From: Lamellibrachia satsuma | Taxonomy: Eukaryota; Annelida; Polychaeta; Sabellida; Siboglinidae | Assembly: GCA_033239005.1 (NCBI GenBank) | Contig: BSQZ01000097.1 | Location: forward strand, 1,319,501 to 1,383,500 | Direction: 5' to 3' | DNA length: 64,000 bases | In this document: one piece after another, positions 49,617-62,260 of the stretch | Layout of the letters: every line of letters begins with the position of its first letter | Numbering within the stretch: the first letter of the stretch is position 1 | Notes under the pieces: generated by a model | The model's database searches: none | Told to the model about the DNA's origin: nothing | Seen by the model: the letters and a program-made list of their open reading frames with translations, nothing else | Made by a program: the position numbers and the translations under genes

Positions 49617-52038
49617 TTTGTGACAAAACTTAGTAATGAACTGACAATGTGTTGTAAAAAGTAATTTATTACATAGGAGTAAACAGGTTAAAGGCTCTGA
49701 CGTCATATTGCGTGCTCTGGTTTGTGTGTATGTGTTGCACGACAATAAACTGACGGTTTCTTTCTTCTACTCGAAAGAAGAATAATGGTTTTGCTTTTTA
49801 TTATACTATTGTGAACCAGACTTGTTAAGTGTTTTTGCTTGCCAGTGCGTCACATCTTCTCGGGTAATTCTTTGTAGACTTTTATCATCATCTAGTCACA
49901 AGATGGTCTTGTTAAAAAAGGTTGCCATTAACAGGAATGATTCTCTGTCTTGCATACAGAGCTAGCTCGTCAGACTATGCAGCGCTGTCTGTCTCAACAT
50001 CTGTAACTTTTCCTGCCCCACCGGCAGCCCGCGAAGATCCACTGCATCACTGACACATGTTGCCTGGCGATCTGGAATGTTGACCTGTCTCGGTGGGACA
50101 GTGGCTCTGCCAATTGAAGTATTATTCTTCTGACAAGGTGGTTTGGCCTTGCAACAAAAAAGTGAACTGGGTGTGTCGGCGTGTCTCGGCAAGACAGTGG
50201 CTATGTCAACTGATGAAATGCTGTCCTTCGGCTAAGGTGATTTTGCGTTGCGCCGAATAGGTCAATTGAGTTTGTTGGCGTATATCGGCGAGGAAGTGGC
50301 TCTATCCTTCGAAGACGTATTGTCCTTCGGTATAGTTTGCAATGTAGGGCCATTGACCTGCACACTGCTAGAGAGTGAACATTGTTCTACCCCCCATATG
50401 TCACCATGATGTTAATTTGCGGTAGAGTGTGCATTAACTGGGTCACATTGTGTGGTCACTCTCTCGTTACGACCGTCAAAACAATAGGCCCATGGACCGG
50501 AAAATATTGGAATTTATTTGGGAAATCATGCCAATCTCACATCCATCAACTACTAGACCGACATATATTCTACTTTCGTCATTTACAAAGTCTCCTATGA
50601 CACAAAACTAGTCTAGCCTTGTGTGAAACCATGGCCAGTCCGACATGTTTGCAACATTCGTAGTTGTTGTGTCAACCTGACTGTAAAAACAGTTCACCTT
50701 CACATTCATGCACCTACTAACCGTGTATATCTCGGAATATATATTATCCATATGATCTTTGATGTATACCATTACGCTAGCCATTTCCCAGCAAACACAT
50801 ATTCCCTGACTGTCAAAGAGACATTCCTTTCGGCATTGACCATGTCCAATATAGCAATCATTTTGTCTATTCTTGTCTAGAACCAGTCAATATTTCTGTA
50901 ACTGTCCGACATTTTTGCAGCTTAATTATCTACAACTGTTGAACTTGACTGGCTGGAATTTGAAATGATGAAAACGGAACAGCAGCGAAGACAGCACAAC
51001 AGTTGCCATCTTTTCGACGTAAACCGTTTGTTTACTTGCCACTGACAGCGGAATTCCCCCCACTGTGCAAGGGGTGACTTGCAAAGGGAAACGCACATGA
51101 TTTCCAGGGTCCGTCACCCAGGGCAAAATGGTTCTTTAGCTAAACTCGATAAATTGCCTTACCAAAGTGATAATTCATACTCAACGTCAAATGGAGAGTC
51201 CAAAGTTTGTCAGGATGGACATGCTGAATCGCAGAAAACCTGATTATCTAAGCACGACTGTGTAGCGCACCGTTTTCGCGGCGGGTCCGCGGGATTTCCG
51301 GCGCCGTCGACAGGAAAACTCAGGCACGGTCCGACACTTCGCAAAGCCTTCGCAATATTGTTTGTTAAAACCAATATGCTCTCCCTCGTCCCCAAATTCT
51401 CCCGTTCCCCATTCTAACACTTGGTCTTCACACATTCTCGTCGCTCCTATCATATTTCCATTCCCCTTCCCCCTTCCCATATTCCCTCGTCCCATCTCTC
51501 AACTCCTGAACTCCCCTCATCCCAAAATTCCTATGCCCTTCCATCCAACACCCTCAGTCCCATATTCGCTCGTCCACACTCCTGAAAAAAGCATATTCAG
51601 TGTGGACAAATATCATCACGACGACATATCCCCCAACACGTGCTGACATCTGGCGAGTAGTGAAATAACAACGAATAATTGGCTTCACAACAGAATCGCT
51701 GCAGTTGATCTTCGGTAGTTACATTACCGACGATAAACGGGCGCAGGATTAATGTGGGGGATAATGATACACTGACATGTGTGTGCATGCGTGCAATAGA
51801 GGGAGACAGGCGGACAGACTTTGGGAGGACAGTTTTCCACAATTGGGAAGATTGAATTGATGTTAATTCCGACATCAGTGAAATGCCCAATGCAATATGA
51901 TATATTTGAAGATTGTTCTCTATTGAAAGGCTTCATTTAAAACAGTTCGCTGTCAACTCAGATCTTCAGAACGGAACACATGCTCGTGCAATGCGTGAAG
52001 TTTTTACTGCCATTGGCAAAAACTCTTGCATTTTCTAC

Positions 52039-52064
52039 GGTGCACCGCCGGGCAACCCGGCTAG
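52039..52064 (+). other. CTAG plus GC-rich hairpin motif, copy 4
   Basis: Same arrangement as copy 3, hairpin 52047-52061, CTAG 52061-52064, then TTTGTAAC. Confidence 0.75.
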
Positions 52065-54009
52065 TTTGTAACAAAACTTAGTAATGAATTGATAATGTGT
52101 TGTAAAAAGTATTTTATTACATAGGAGTGAACGGGTAAAATGCTCTGACGTCATATAGCGTGCTCTGACGTCATATAGCGTGCTCCTGTTTATGCGTATG
52201 TGTTGCACGACAATAAACTGACGGTTTCTTTCTTCTACTCGAAAGAAGAATAATGGTTTAGCTTTATATTGTGCTATTGTAAACTAGACGTGTTAAGTAC
52301 TCACAGACACATATAGGTGAAAACTGTTCAATAACATGTATAGCTTTTGTTATTCCCAAGCTAAAGGTGATATAATGACATCACGTATTACTAAAACTAA
52401 AACCTTTATTTATTTCTCTGTTCACACCCTGTACCCTAAAACACCAATGGAACATTTGTTTGTAATTATGACTGGTTTACGGTCTCTACAGTGGATCCCG
52501 CGCCAGCTACGAAAGTTCTTGAAAGAAGTCCAGGCCAAAACTGGGATGAACGACGTCGGTCACGATCATGTTGTGAGAGCACTTTCGATCAAGGAGTGTG
52601 ACGTAGCCATGCGCCGGTAGAATGTGTGGAGGCGTTGCCCGTTTGTGGAAGACAAGATTATTATGACACATTTATAATGCGCCGTGTATCCGGGTTAAAA
52701 CCTGCTCAAAGGCGCTAACAAGATGCTAAATAATTGAAAATAAATTGAAAAGCTAAAATAAAACGTGGCTAAAAGACAGGTAAACATGAGTTAAATAAAA
52801 AGTTAAATACATTAAGTAAATGAGTTATATAAAGAACAACTACAATTAAGTTGATAGTTTTGATAAACATATAAGTTAATCAGATAAGTTAAATAAAGAA
52901 ATAAAAAACTAATAAGGTAAATAAGTAAAATGTTCGAGTTATTAAAATGTCAACAGAGTGTTCGGAAGACTTCGTGGAAGAGATGTGTTTTCAAGAGTGA
53001 CTTGAATGCCGCAATGGAGTTAGCTTGCCTATATGCGGGGGCACGCCGTTCCATAGTGTTGGCCCTGCCACAGAAAAGGACCGACGACCGTACCGCTCGA
53101 GATGGTACCGCGGTATATTCATTTGTTCAGTAGGTCTCGGGTTGCCTGTTTCCTCTGGTGTCGGTGGCAGAACGGAGACCGCCGAACCACTGTCTACCAA
53201 GTAACCGGCCGCGAAAAGGAGTCGTATCGTTTGTGTGGGCGAGCCAGATACGACGCCGATTACAGACAGCCTATTCAGCCTTATTCTGCTTCTAGCCAGT
53301 GCCGCCTTTTCCGGTATATTTCTTGAAAATGGCGTCGACGGCCCTAAGGTCTCCCGCGTGGACTGCAGACACAAGCTCGGTCGGTGTAATAGTATATCTC
53401 CCTCTGCGTAGCTTCTCGTCCTGGGGGGTGGGGGGTGGGGGGAGAGATGCCCTAAGATAAATTCCCCCACCCTGGATATCTTACTCCCTCCCAATACCCA
53501 AGTTGTCTTGATTCCAAACTATTTTCCCTTACAACTAAAATCAACAAAATGGTGCAATTAAATCAATATTTGTTATCAATTTCATCATGTAATGACTTAC
53601 AATTATCACAAAAGAGTTCACGTGCGATAAATCGCTAAATCACTGTTTTACCAATTGAAATTATCACAACATCTCATGCAAAATCATTCACCAACTTGAA
53701 TACATTAAGTTTCTACTCTTGTCACACAAATTGCACGTCCACAAAAAAATTAAATATTACATTAAGTGTCTACAGCCCACATTGTTTCATGGTAATTAAA
53801 TAGGCGACTGGACATTTTGAAAGGCTTGGATCAAACGATTATTTTCATCTGTGAAGTGGGTGAAAGGATTTAGTTATTGTGCGTTGTGTGTGGTTACCCA
53901 ACAAAATAATTGAAAGGTTAATAAATTATACTGCGAGGAAACATTGGCAACGTGCCTAAACCAATAAACAAAGGCGGGTAATTGAAGCTTGTATTGATAG
54001 CAATGGGGT

Positions 54010-54530
54010 GCTTCCATTAGAAACCTCAGTGCCTTGAAGCTGTGTATTTTGTTGTTGAGGTGGCTGATCATGATTAACTCAGTGCTTCGAGAAAAGAGCT
54101 GTGTGTTTTGTTGTTGAGGTGGCTGATCATGATTAACTCAGTGCTTCGAGAAAAGAGCTGTGTGTTTTGTTATTGAGGTGGCTGATCATGATTAACGCAG
54201 TGCTTCGAGAAAAGAGCTGTGTGTTTTTGTTATTGAGGTGGCTTATCATGATTAACGCAGTGCTTCGAGAAAAGAGCTGTGTGTTTTGTTGTTGAGGTGG
54301 GTGATCATGATTAATTCAGTGCTTCGAGAAAAGAACTGTATGTTTTGTTATTGAGGTGGGTGATCATGATTAAATCAGTGCTTCGAGAAAATAACTGTAT
54401 GTTTTGTTATTGAGGTGGGTGATCATGATTAACTCAGTGTTTCGAGAAAAGACATGTGTGTTTTGTTGTTGAGAGATTTGTCATGTTTAACTCAGTGCCA
54501 CGATGAAAGACTTATCATGATTAACTCAGG
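54010..54530. repeat. 60-bp minisatellite, right copy
   Basis: About eight units with GAGGTGGCTGATCATGATTA and GAGAAAAGAGCTGTGTGTTT. Confidence 0.92.
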
Positions 54531-54864
54531 AATCATTTCATATAATTCATCAATAAATATAAACACACATAATTTTGTTGCAGAATAACATACGGTAGAT
54601 GTTATTCTGACTCATATTTGTCAATTATAAACTGTCTTGCGCATTTATAAGAAGGGGGGTAAGTTATACAGGGTGGGGGAAGATACCCTAGGGCATCTCA
54701 CCCCTGGCTTGGGGAAGATATCTTCCCACCGGGGGAAGTATACCCTAGGGTATCTCCAGTGCCCACTCTGGCGCAGGGTTAGCCTCTGGTGAGCAAATGT
54801 ACTAATTTATGCAGCTGCGTGAACTGAAGTGACGTGAAACTAACGAAATTGCCCAAACTTAACC

Positions 54865-55310
54865 ATGGTACAAGTGGTACACTCATATCACGTTAACCGT
54901 TGTACAAGGGTACACGCGTACCTCATTGACCGACTTACAAGTGGTACAATCGTACCACATTAACCATGGTACAAGTGGTACACTCATATCACGTTAACCG
55001 TTGTACAATGGTACACGCGTACCTCATTGACCGACGTACAAGTGGTACAATCGTACTGGTTATACACTCGTACCACATTAACCGTGGTACAAGTGGTACA
55101 CTCGTACCACCGTAACCGAGGTACAAGTGATACACTCGTACCACATTAACCGTGATACAAGTTGAACACACGTACCACATTAACCGAGGTAAAGTGGTAC
55201 ACTCGTACCACTTTGACAGTGGTACAAGCGGTACATTCGTACCACATTAACCATGGTACAAGTCGTACACTCGTACCACATTAACCGTGGTACAAGTGGT
55301 ACACTCGTAC
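54865..55310. repeat. GTAC-rich minisatellite, right outer edge
   Basis: About a dozen units of GGTACAAGTGGTACACTCGT and ACCACATTAACC, the inverted counterpart of 22685-22890. Confidence 0.9.
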
Positions 55311-55484
55311 CAGCCCCCCACATAAAGAGGCCTTCCACAACATCTTGACAATAATACTATTTTGTCGGGCTTCAGTGCTGCCAAAACATACAAACAGTTC
55401 ATTTGTGTTTGAGAAAGTTCAAGAGATGTACAATCGTATCTGACTACATTGATACGATCACATTTCTAGAACAGCTGGTAGGTA

Positions 55485-55595
55485 AAGCACGCACGCACGC
55501 CCGGACGCACGCACACACATTTCGCAATTTATTTTTGTCCACCTTTGTTACTGCTACTGCTACTGCTACTACTACTGCTGCTACTTCTACTACTG

Positions 55596-55638
<43 letters not shown>

Positions 55639-55640
55639 GC
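55485..55640. repeat. (CGCA)n and (CTG)n/(CTA)n repeats
   Basis: A short CGCACGCA run near 55488-55515 and a trinucleotide tract of ACTGCT/ACTACT at 55549-55637. Confidence 0.93.
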
Positions 55641-55819
55641 CACGTCATGCAACGCTACGCTATGTTTTTTCGGTTCATACGGACAGCTGTTAGTTAAATT
55701 ACTAATACAAACTGATGACACTTTCAATTAAGTAAGTAATTAATCCTTGCATACCGTACTTTGCATTTATGCTATACATTTAAGTCTCTATCGGCCTTGC
55801 ATCATCGTTCATGACACAG

Positions 55820-56080
55820 TGCTGGTTCCCGGGGCGTGGGTCAAGTAACAACAGTGACACAGTGCTGTTTCCAAGGGCGTGGGTAAAGTCACAACAGTGA
55901 CACAGTGCTGGTTCCCGGGGCGTGGGTCAAGTCACAACAGTGACACAGTGCTGGTTCCCGGGGCGTGGGTCAAGTCATAACAGTGACACAGTGATGGTTC
56001 CCGGGGCGTGGGTCAAGTCACAGCAGTGACACTGTGATGGTTCCCGGGGCGTGGGTCAAGTCACAATAGTGACACAGGCT
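55820..56080. repeat. 43-bp minisatellite, 6 units
   Basis: Units contain AGTGACACAGTGCTGGTTCC followed by CGGGGCGTGGGTCAAGTCAC. Confidence 0.94.
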
Positions 56081-56094
56081 GGGTATATTGTAAT

Positions 56095-57435
56095 CGGCCG
56101 CCTCAACTCATCGGTGTCAGCAATTGATTGGCAGCTGACACTTGACGCCCCAACTGCTTTCTCTTTCTTGCTCGGTAACATGTAATTGTCTAGAATCAAT
56201 TATGGTTTCAAAGTGGACGAAGCAGCCACGTTATGGTGACGTATTCAGACACATGACGTACATTCGAAGTGAATGACAGAAGGAATTACAACCGGCTCTT
56301 AACGCAACATGTATTTCCCTCCGATCAAACATAGCCTACAGGTCTACTGCTTATAATATTAGTGCCACACAGTCGGTCTGGAACCAACCAGCAGCAACGG
56401 CGGCGCCATATATTGCACAGATAGGGAACTTTAAAAAATGCGGTGAAGTTTGTAACGGAAATATGACTTTTGTTGCCCGCGAGCTATGGTATTTTTCGAT
56501 TGACCGATCCATGGTGTTGATGAATACATGTGTACCAAATAATATGCATATAAATAAACCCGTGAACGGTTGATTTCGTTATTAAAATATGTTTTGTTTT
56601 CTCTCTTATTACGTTGATGTCGTTTTGTTCTTTGTGCGTACAAGTTTGTAGGCCTACGCTACGCACGCACGCACGCCCGCTCTCACGCATGCACGCACGC
56701 ACGCACGCACACACGGACGAGCTACCTCTTCAGCTGTTGCAACAACAGCAAACAACAAGTTCATTTAACTTGACATGTTTAATTAAATATTATCGCTGAA
56801 TAACAATAACGTTTTTTCTTAATAGTTAAAGGTAGCTAGGTCTAACTAGTGCGCTCGTTCTTCTATTTGAACTTGACACAATGACCCAATACACAACACC
56901 TCTTCAATCCCTCCCTCTCCTCTCTCTTCCATCTCGCTTTTTCTCTATCCTCTCTCTCTCTTTCCCACACTCTTCCTTTCTCCGATAACACTCCTTGTCC
57001 CCCATCTCACGCCTTTCTCTCCCTCTCTCTATCTTCCTCTCTCCCTCTTCCCCCCCCCTCTCTCCCCACTCTCCCACCCCTCTTTCTCTCCCTCTCTTCC
57101 CTCCTCCTTTCTCTCCCTCTCCACCTCCTTCTCTTTTTCCCTCTCTCTCGCTGTCCCTCCTTCCTTCTTCTCCATCTCCCCCTCTCTCTTTCCTTGTCTC
57201 TTATCTTCTCTTAGTATATTTCTCCATGTTCCTCTCTCCCCCTCTCCTTTCTTCCACTCCCCCTTGATTAATCCGATGGATTCACAACGTGTTCATTGTG
57301 TTTATATTGCCACCAGATGGCCAGCCTCACTTCCACTCCATGTTATCAAACGAAGGCTAACATTATAAGAGTTTCAGTCGTTCACACCACACAGACTTAA
57401 GTGTGGACATCGCTGGGCGGTTCAAGACATCGCTC
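56095..57435. other. no gene recognised; (CGCA)n and a 330-bp pyrimidine tract
   Basis: (CGCA)n-type repeat at 56661-56715. From about 56900 to 57265 the plus strand is almost purely C and T, giving a long polypurine complement. No exon was found. Confidence 0.5.
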
Positions 57436-57439
57436 GATT

Positions 57440-57640
57440 GGCAACGGGTAAAGTACTCTATCCATCTGCAAGATGGCACCCGTCTGGTCGTTGATAATAA
57501 AAAAACATAAACGGGTGGTCGGTGCAAAATGATCGGTCAGTTTGACCATTGTTCAAGTTGATCTCATAAGCTGGCTCCGTTGTCCATGTATTATTTTCCA
57601 AACTCCACAAATATTTGAGACAAACATATGCATATTCCCT
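57440..57640 (-). pseudogene. serpin C-terminal exon
   Basis: FCTDHPFMFF, then after a one-base shift in the T7/A7 homopolymer IINDQTGAILQMDRVLYPL, corresponds to the serpin signature F-x-A-D-H-P-F-x-F-x-I-x-x-x-x-T-G-x-I-L-F. Upstream IFVEFGK resembles the hinge-preceding K-x-F-V-E-V but is followed by a stop. Confidence 0.72.
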
Positions 57641-58376
57641 GATTTTTTTTTTACCGTAATGAATGTACATTCTCCAAAAGAACACTTAGCCCAGTTTTCC
57701 TTTCACTCTGATACGGATATATTTTGTGAAGCACCACTTTAATGACAGGTAATTATATTCTACTTCATACAGAAAACGAAAACAATTCCACATAGAGTTA
57801 AAGCGAAACAAAGTCATGGTTTTGGGCTTATGCACCTGTACGTGTTAATAAAACATAAGCATTTGTAAATACAACCCATAATATTACGCCAGTGATTTAC
57901 AAGGAAAACCTTGTTAAACACACAACATCATTATTATACCAATAGATAACCCTACGTCACGAGTGCTTGTAGTCTGGTAATGTTCGCTCACTAAATGGAC
58001 ATCTATTTACAAACCCCTAGTCCTATACTCGCCAATAGGATATGACCATGCTGTTTGCGTGTAAACTCAACTTATGCAAAATATATTGGCCTTTGTTGAA
58101 TAAACTTCTCCCATTCTGACTTAGCAGCTCTCTTGATTGAATGTTTGCGTTGATGCTGTGTATACCCATCAGACGTCTAGCTGCATCGATTTCAAGTGCT
58201 TATTGGTCGCCCTGGTCAACATGTCATCTGCCATGAGAACTTTTAGAACAAATTCTGAGAAACCCACTAGCGTGACAGTCTATTGTAGTTGCAAGTAGTT
58301 CGTTTTTATTAACTCATTTAGCTGCGTTGTCCCAAAACCATGACTGTTGTTGTTTCGCCTTAATATGGTCACATAC

Positions 58377-58594
58377 CGATGCCAGCCAGATTGGACTTCC
58401 AATATTCAACCCATGATGCCAACGGAGGCCTTCATATCCTTGCATGGCAGACCAAGTTCGTAGTGGAACTTTGGAAGGTAGACGTCCACGTGCTGTGAGG
58501 ACACCTTTGATAAGGCTGCTTCGATAAGGTCGCGTGATATTTTCCGCTTGAGTTTCCCAATGCCCTCGATCTTACGCGGCAGAAAGATGTACAG
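58377..58594 (-). pseudogene. serpin exon (IFLPRKIEG ... LAGIG region)
   Basis: Acceptor TCTCGTTGGCAG and donor GGCATCG|GTATGT. Reads LYIFLPRKIEGIGKLKRKIS and VSSQHVDVYLPKFHYELG, the serpin strand-2B/3B and V-x-x-x-L-P-K-F blocks. After ASVGIMG the frame must shift by one base to continue as VEYWKSNLAGIG, which matches the serpin DLSGIS-type block. Confidence 0.8.
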
Positions 58595-58781
58595 CTGCCA
58601 ACGAGACACAGAGGTTAATGCTCACAGTTGGTAGTTTAAAGTGAAACAAAAGTCATGGTTTGGGGGGCAATGAGCCTAATAGAGTTAATAATAACTAATA
58701 ATTTGCAACTACAATCCAGAGTATCACGCTAGTATTTTTCTCAGAACTGTTTCTAAAAGTGGGAGATTCTTAATTGTAGTT

Positions 58782-59400
58782 TAACAAGATTGTCATCCAA
58801 GGCAAAGGCCCAGATGGTAAGTGGACAAGGCAGCCATTGCTTATTTAGAGTACAACATTTTTCATCTATGTGTAACCCGCCCTCCTGAGATATATGTCAA
58901 TCTTGTTTTTAAATATATTCATGCTGCTAGCAGTTCACAATCTGTAGATAATTTGTTCCATTAATTTTTTGTCCTCTCTGAGAATGAGAACTTCCTGATA
59001 TCTAATCTACACTTATCCTTTACTAATGTTACCTCATGTCCTGTAGTTCTATCTTTCTTGAGTGACAAAAAATGTGTCTATCAATATTTTCATACTCATT
59101 CAATATCTTAAAAAATTCAGTTTGATCTTCTCTTAACCGCCTTGTCTCTAGGGTTGTTAAACCACATTCTTTTAGTCATCCTTCATAACTATGGTATCTC
59201 AGTTCTGGAATCACTTTAACTGCTCTCCTATGTATTCTCTATATCCTTCTTACGATATGATCTCCACGCTTGTATACAGTATTCTCAATGAGTCCTAACT
59301 ATTCCTCTATACAGAGGAATAATTAGTTTTTTTCCTGTATGCTATATTTCTCCTAACCAACCCAATAATTTGATTACCCTTTGAAGCGGCAATACCACAC
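58782..59400 (-). mobile_element. second copy of the CR1/jockey-type LINE 3' end
   Basis: Matches 25286-25927 from the same 3' terminus (TTTAACAAGATT) but is 5'-truncated earlier and more decayed. Shared: AAGGCCCAGATGG and CCCGCCCTCCTGAGATAT. Confidence 0.85.
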
Positions 59401-59650
59401 TCACAATTCCACACTTGCACTACCACACCTGCACTACCACACGTGAAATACCACTACCTAGTTGCAAATGGTTATGCTTGATTAACTCTTGTATTTGGCT
59501 ACTTCTACTTGGCTACTTCTACTTCCTACTTCTACTTGGCATCCTTCTGTCTTGAATAGACAACTATAATATAATTTGCACTTTTTATTTACGTAAATTG
59601 TTATTCGCTAATATGTTAATTATGTGCATCACCTACGACGTTGCTATACC

Positions 59651-59846
59651 TTTGTGTATCCGTTGGTGACTGGCAGCTCGAGTACGTCGCTGTCTAACTT
59701 GGCACAGAAGCCACAGTTGTAATGTTGTTGTTGGTTCATCATCAACACTTTGTGTATCCGTTGGTGAATGGCAGCTCGAGTACGTCGCTGTCTAACTTGG
59801 CACAGAAGCCACAGTTGTAATGTTGTTGTTGGTTCATCATCAACAC
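59651..59846. repeat. 98-bp tandem duplication inside the serpin exon
   Basis: Two nearly identical units (both start TTTGTGTATCCGTTGGTGA, with one base different soon after). Confidence 0.93.
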
Positions 59847-59963
59847 TTTGGACGTCTCTTTGTGGTTGAGGAAGAACGACGCCGTCAACATCTTCTTAAG
59901 CTCAAACGTGTGCCTCCAGCGAACCTCACCGGAGTAATCAACAGTCACAGTGCTGCTGCAATG
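59652..59963 (-). pseudogene. serpin exon (WRHTFE ... LELP region)
   Basis: Reads VDYSGEVRWRHTFELKK, ASFFLNHKETSKVLMMNQQQ and CAKLDSDVLELPFTNGYTK, aligning with the serpin blocks F-x-G-x-W-x-x-x-F, F-x-x-x-(D/E)-x-x-x-V-x-M-M and V-x-x-L-P-Y. The donor ACACAAAG|GTATAG lies after the second duplicate. Bases 59651-59748 repeat 59749-59846 with a 98-bp period, which is not a multiple of three, so the first copy runs into a stop. Confidence 0.78.
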
Positions 59964-59989
59964 TTAGTGTCATAATGTTTGTACAGATG

Positions 59990-60310
59990 TTGATAATAAT
60001 TATTGGAAGCAATATGAAGGAAACTCTTACAACTGTATCATTATCATCATCATCATTACGATTATAATAACAATAATTATTATTATCAACATCATCATCG
60101 TTGTTGTCACAATGCACACCCACACACACAAGGACACACACACTTATGAATGTATCGTCGTTATCATCATCCTTACAACTGTATTGTCATCATCAGGATC
60201 CTTAATCATCATCATCTTTACGATTACGATTATAATAATAATTATTATTATTTTATTATCAACATCGTCATCACATCATGCACACCCATCCAGACACTCA
60301 TGTTTAATAT
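59990..60310. repeat. ATC/ATT-rich tandem duplication
   Basis: Two units of about 165 bp, each made of ATCATCATC and ATTATTATT runs and ending in GCACACCCA. Confidence 0.8.
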
Positions 60311-60439
60311 TTATCAACCGCGTGGTGGGCTATCATGCCTAGTTATGATACATATACAATAACGTTACTATCAAAATGGAAGTTTTCCTCTAAACTGACA
60401 CTGTCTAATATTATTTCAACAGTAGGTCTACGCGGAGTT

Positions 60440-60735
60440 AAAGAAAACCACCATTCATTTCTTTCTTCTTCTTCTTCTCTTCTCGGAAGAATTATATATG
60501 TTTGACAAACTGATTTAGTTTAATTTTATTTTACAAGGTGGCTCCTCGATAGCAACTATCAAAGTCTTAGAGGAGTCTCCTGACCCTATTTGTTTGTTTA
60601 CCTTAACATATACCATGTTTACTTACAACCATATACACCTGTATCATTTAAAATTATAATTTAACATGGATATATATGTATTATGTGAAATGTATGACGG
60701 GTCAAATAAAAACATTTCTTCTTCTTCTTCTTCAT
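60440..60735 (+). mobile_element. possible LINE/SINE 3' tail with (TTC)n
   Basis: GGTGGCTCCTCGATAGC to CGGGTCAAATAAAAACATTT ends in (TTC)n and is preceded by another TTCTTCTTC run. It looks like a retrotransposon 3' end with an AATAAA. No coding part is seen. Confidence 0.35.
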
Positions 60736-60744
60736 CAACTTAAT

Positions 60745-60990
60745 TTAAGGTTGACTTGACATATTGTTAGTTGAAACGTCTAGAAGATATCATTTAAGGT
60801 TGACTTGACAGATTGTTAGATGAAACCTGTAGAAGATATCATTTAAGGTTGACTTGACAGATTGTTAGTTGAAACCTCTAGAAGAGAGCATTTAAGGTTG
60901 GCTTGACATATTGTTAGTTGAAACCTCTTGAAGATATCATTTAAGGTTGACTTGACAGATTGTTAGTTGAAATCTCTAGAAGATATCCAA
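60745..60990. repeat. 49-bp minisatellite, 5 units
   Basis: Units share TTAAGGTTGACTTGACAGAT and GTTAGTTGAAACCTCTAGAA. Confidence 0.94.
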
Positions 60991-61399
60991 GTTGCACACA
61001 TTCTAAATTGTTGTCTACAGTTCTAGGATGAGGACATTGTGTGTAGATGTTTCAATTAAATTATAGTATCAGTAAAATCAATGTTAAGACTATTCAATCA
61101 ATTTAAGCCCTTTTCGCAGAAATGGACTTATCTTAGAACTGTCTACGGCAAGAAAACCAATCAGATGCCGTTGGTTCCAGGAGCTGACATGAAAGCCACT
61201 TACCATATAACAAAAATTTCGCCCACACAAAACATAATGGAATCTGGCACGTGTGTGTTTACGTGTAGAGATTTCCTCACTCTCCAAACGGTTGCATTTT
61301 ATCACTATTCTGTTTTTGAAAGTTTTGAATATGCATTTTAAACTTTACATTTACATTTACATCCATCATTGGAGGAGTCGGTGTCAATGTTGCAGCAAA

Positions 61400-62250
61400 C
61401 CTACCATTTTGTGGGTGCAGGTCATGATATTTATGTCCTGAATGTAACCTACCATTGTGTGGGTGCAGGTCATGATATTTATATCCTGAATCTAACCTAC
61501 CATTGTGTGGGTGCAGGTCATGATATTTATATCCTGAATCTAACCTACCATTGTGTGGGTGCAGGTCATGATATTTATGTCCTGAATCTAACCTACCATT
61601 GTGTGGGTGCAGGTCATGATATTTATATCCTGAATCTAACCTACCATTGTGTGGGTGCAGGTCATGATATTTATATCCTGAATCTAACCTATCGTTGTGT
61701 GGGTGCAGGGCATGACATTTATGTCCTGAATCTAACCTACCATTGTGTGGGTGCAGGACATGACATTTATGTCCTGAATCTAACCTACCGTTGTGTGGGT
61801 GCAGGTCATGACATTTATGTCCTGAATGTAACCTACCATTATGTGGGTGCAGGTCATGACATTTATATCCTGAATCTAACCTACCATTGTGTGGGTGCAG
61901 GTCATGATATTTATGTCCTGAATGTAACCTACCATTGTGTGGGTGCTGGTCATAACATTTATATCCTGAATCTAACCTACCATTGTGTGGGTGCAGGTCA
62001 TGATATTTATATCCTGAATCTATCCTACCATTGTGTGGGTGCAGGTCATGATATTTATATCCTGAATCTAACCTACCATTGTGTGGGTGCAGGTCATGAT
62101 ATTTATATCCTGAATCTAACCTACCACTGTGTGGGTGCAGGTCATGACATTTATGTCCTGAATTCAACCTACCATTGTGTGGCTGCAGGACATGACATTT
62201 TTGTCCTGAATCTAACCTACCGCTGTGTGGGTGCAGGTCATGATATTTAT
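61400..62250. repeat. 48-bp minisatellite, about 18 units
   Basis: Units contain CTGAATCTAACCTACCATTG and GTGTGGGTGCAGGTCATGAT. The 48-bp period keeps frames open on both strands for over 320 codons (LTYHCVGAGHDIY on plus, NGRLDSGYKYHDLHP on minus). Confidence 0.96.
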
Positions 62251-62260
62251 TTATATTTTT

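Larger units (their letters stand above)
46690..52300 (-). repeat. right arm: inverted blocks D, C and B
   Basis: Reading outward from the centre: D (46690-47640), a local tandem of D-like units (47860-49300), D end with the CTAG hairpin (49440-49960), C (49960-51350), B (51360-51930) and another D end (51890-52300). Each is inverted relative to its left-arm counterpart. Left and right arms are collinear apart from the extra C/D copies on the left. Confidence 0.8.
52300..55320 (-). mobile_element. block A, right inverted copy (Gypsy remnant with foldback element)
   Basis: Reverse copy of 22685-26940 lacking the integrase/LINE part: sequence jumps from the LTR-like end (GTGGATCCCGCGCC, 52493) straight to the piece matching 25150. 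On the minus strand (53494-52991) it keeps a longer gag-protease frame, with LVDSGSAVSVLPPTPEETG containing the retropepsin active-site DSG, then IPRYHLERYGRRSFSVAGPT from the embedded LINE end. The foldback element occupies 53420-54780, including the 60-bp array. The element is dead: no RT core and several stops. Confidence 0.72.
57440..59963 (-). pseudogene. serpin gene, broken, minus strand
   Basis: Three serpin regions lie in the correct order on the minus strand: the strand-3A/4C region (59963-59652), the strand-2B/3B and helix-H region (58594-58377) and the C-terminal region after the reactive loop (about 57640-57440). Each is damaged: a 98-bp tandem duplication in the first, a one-base shift near 58405 in the second, and stops plus an A7 run that shifts the frame at 57498-57504 in the third. 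The N-terminal part (helices A to F) was not found up to 64 kb. The reactive loop is too decayed to predict a target protease. A LINE 3' fragment lies in the intron between the first two regions. Homopolymer sequencing errors could explain one lesion, but not the duplication. Confidence 0.75.

Noticed and set aside
61090..61305. Further upstream serpin exon next to the donor ATATG|GTAAGT at about 61202
   Set aside because: The donor is good, but the translation does not resemble helices A-F of serpins in any frame.
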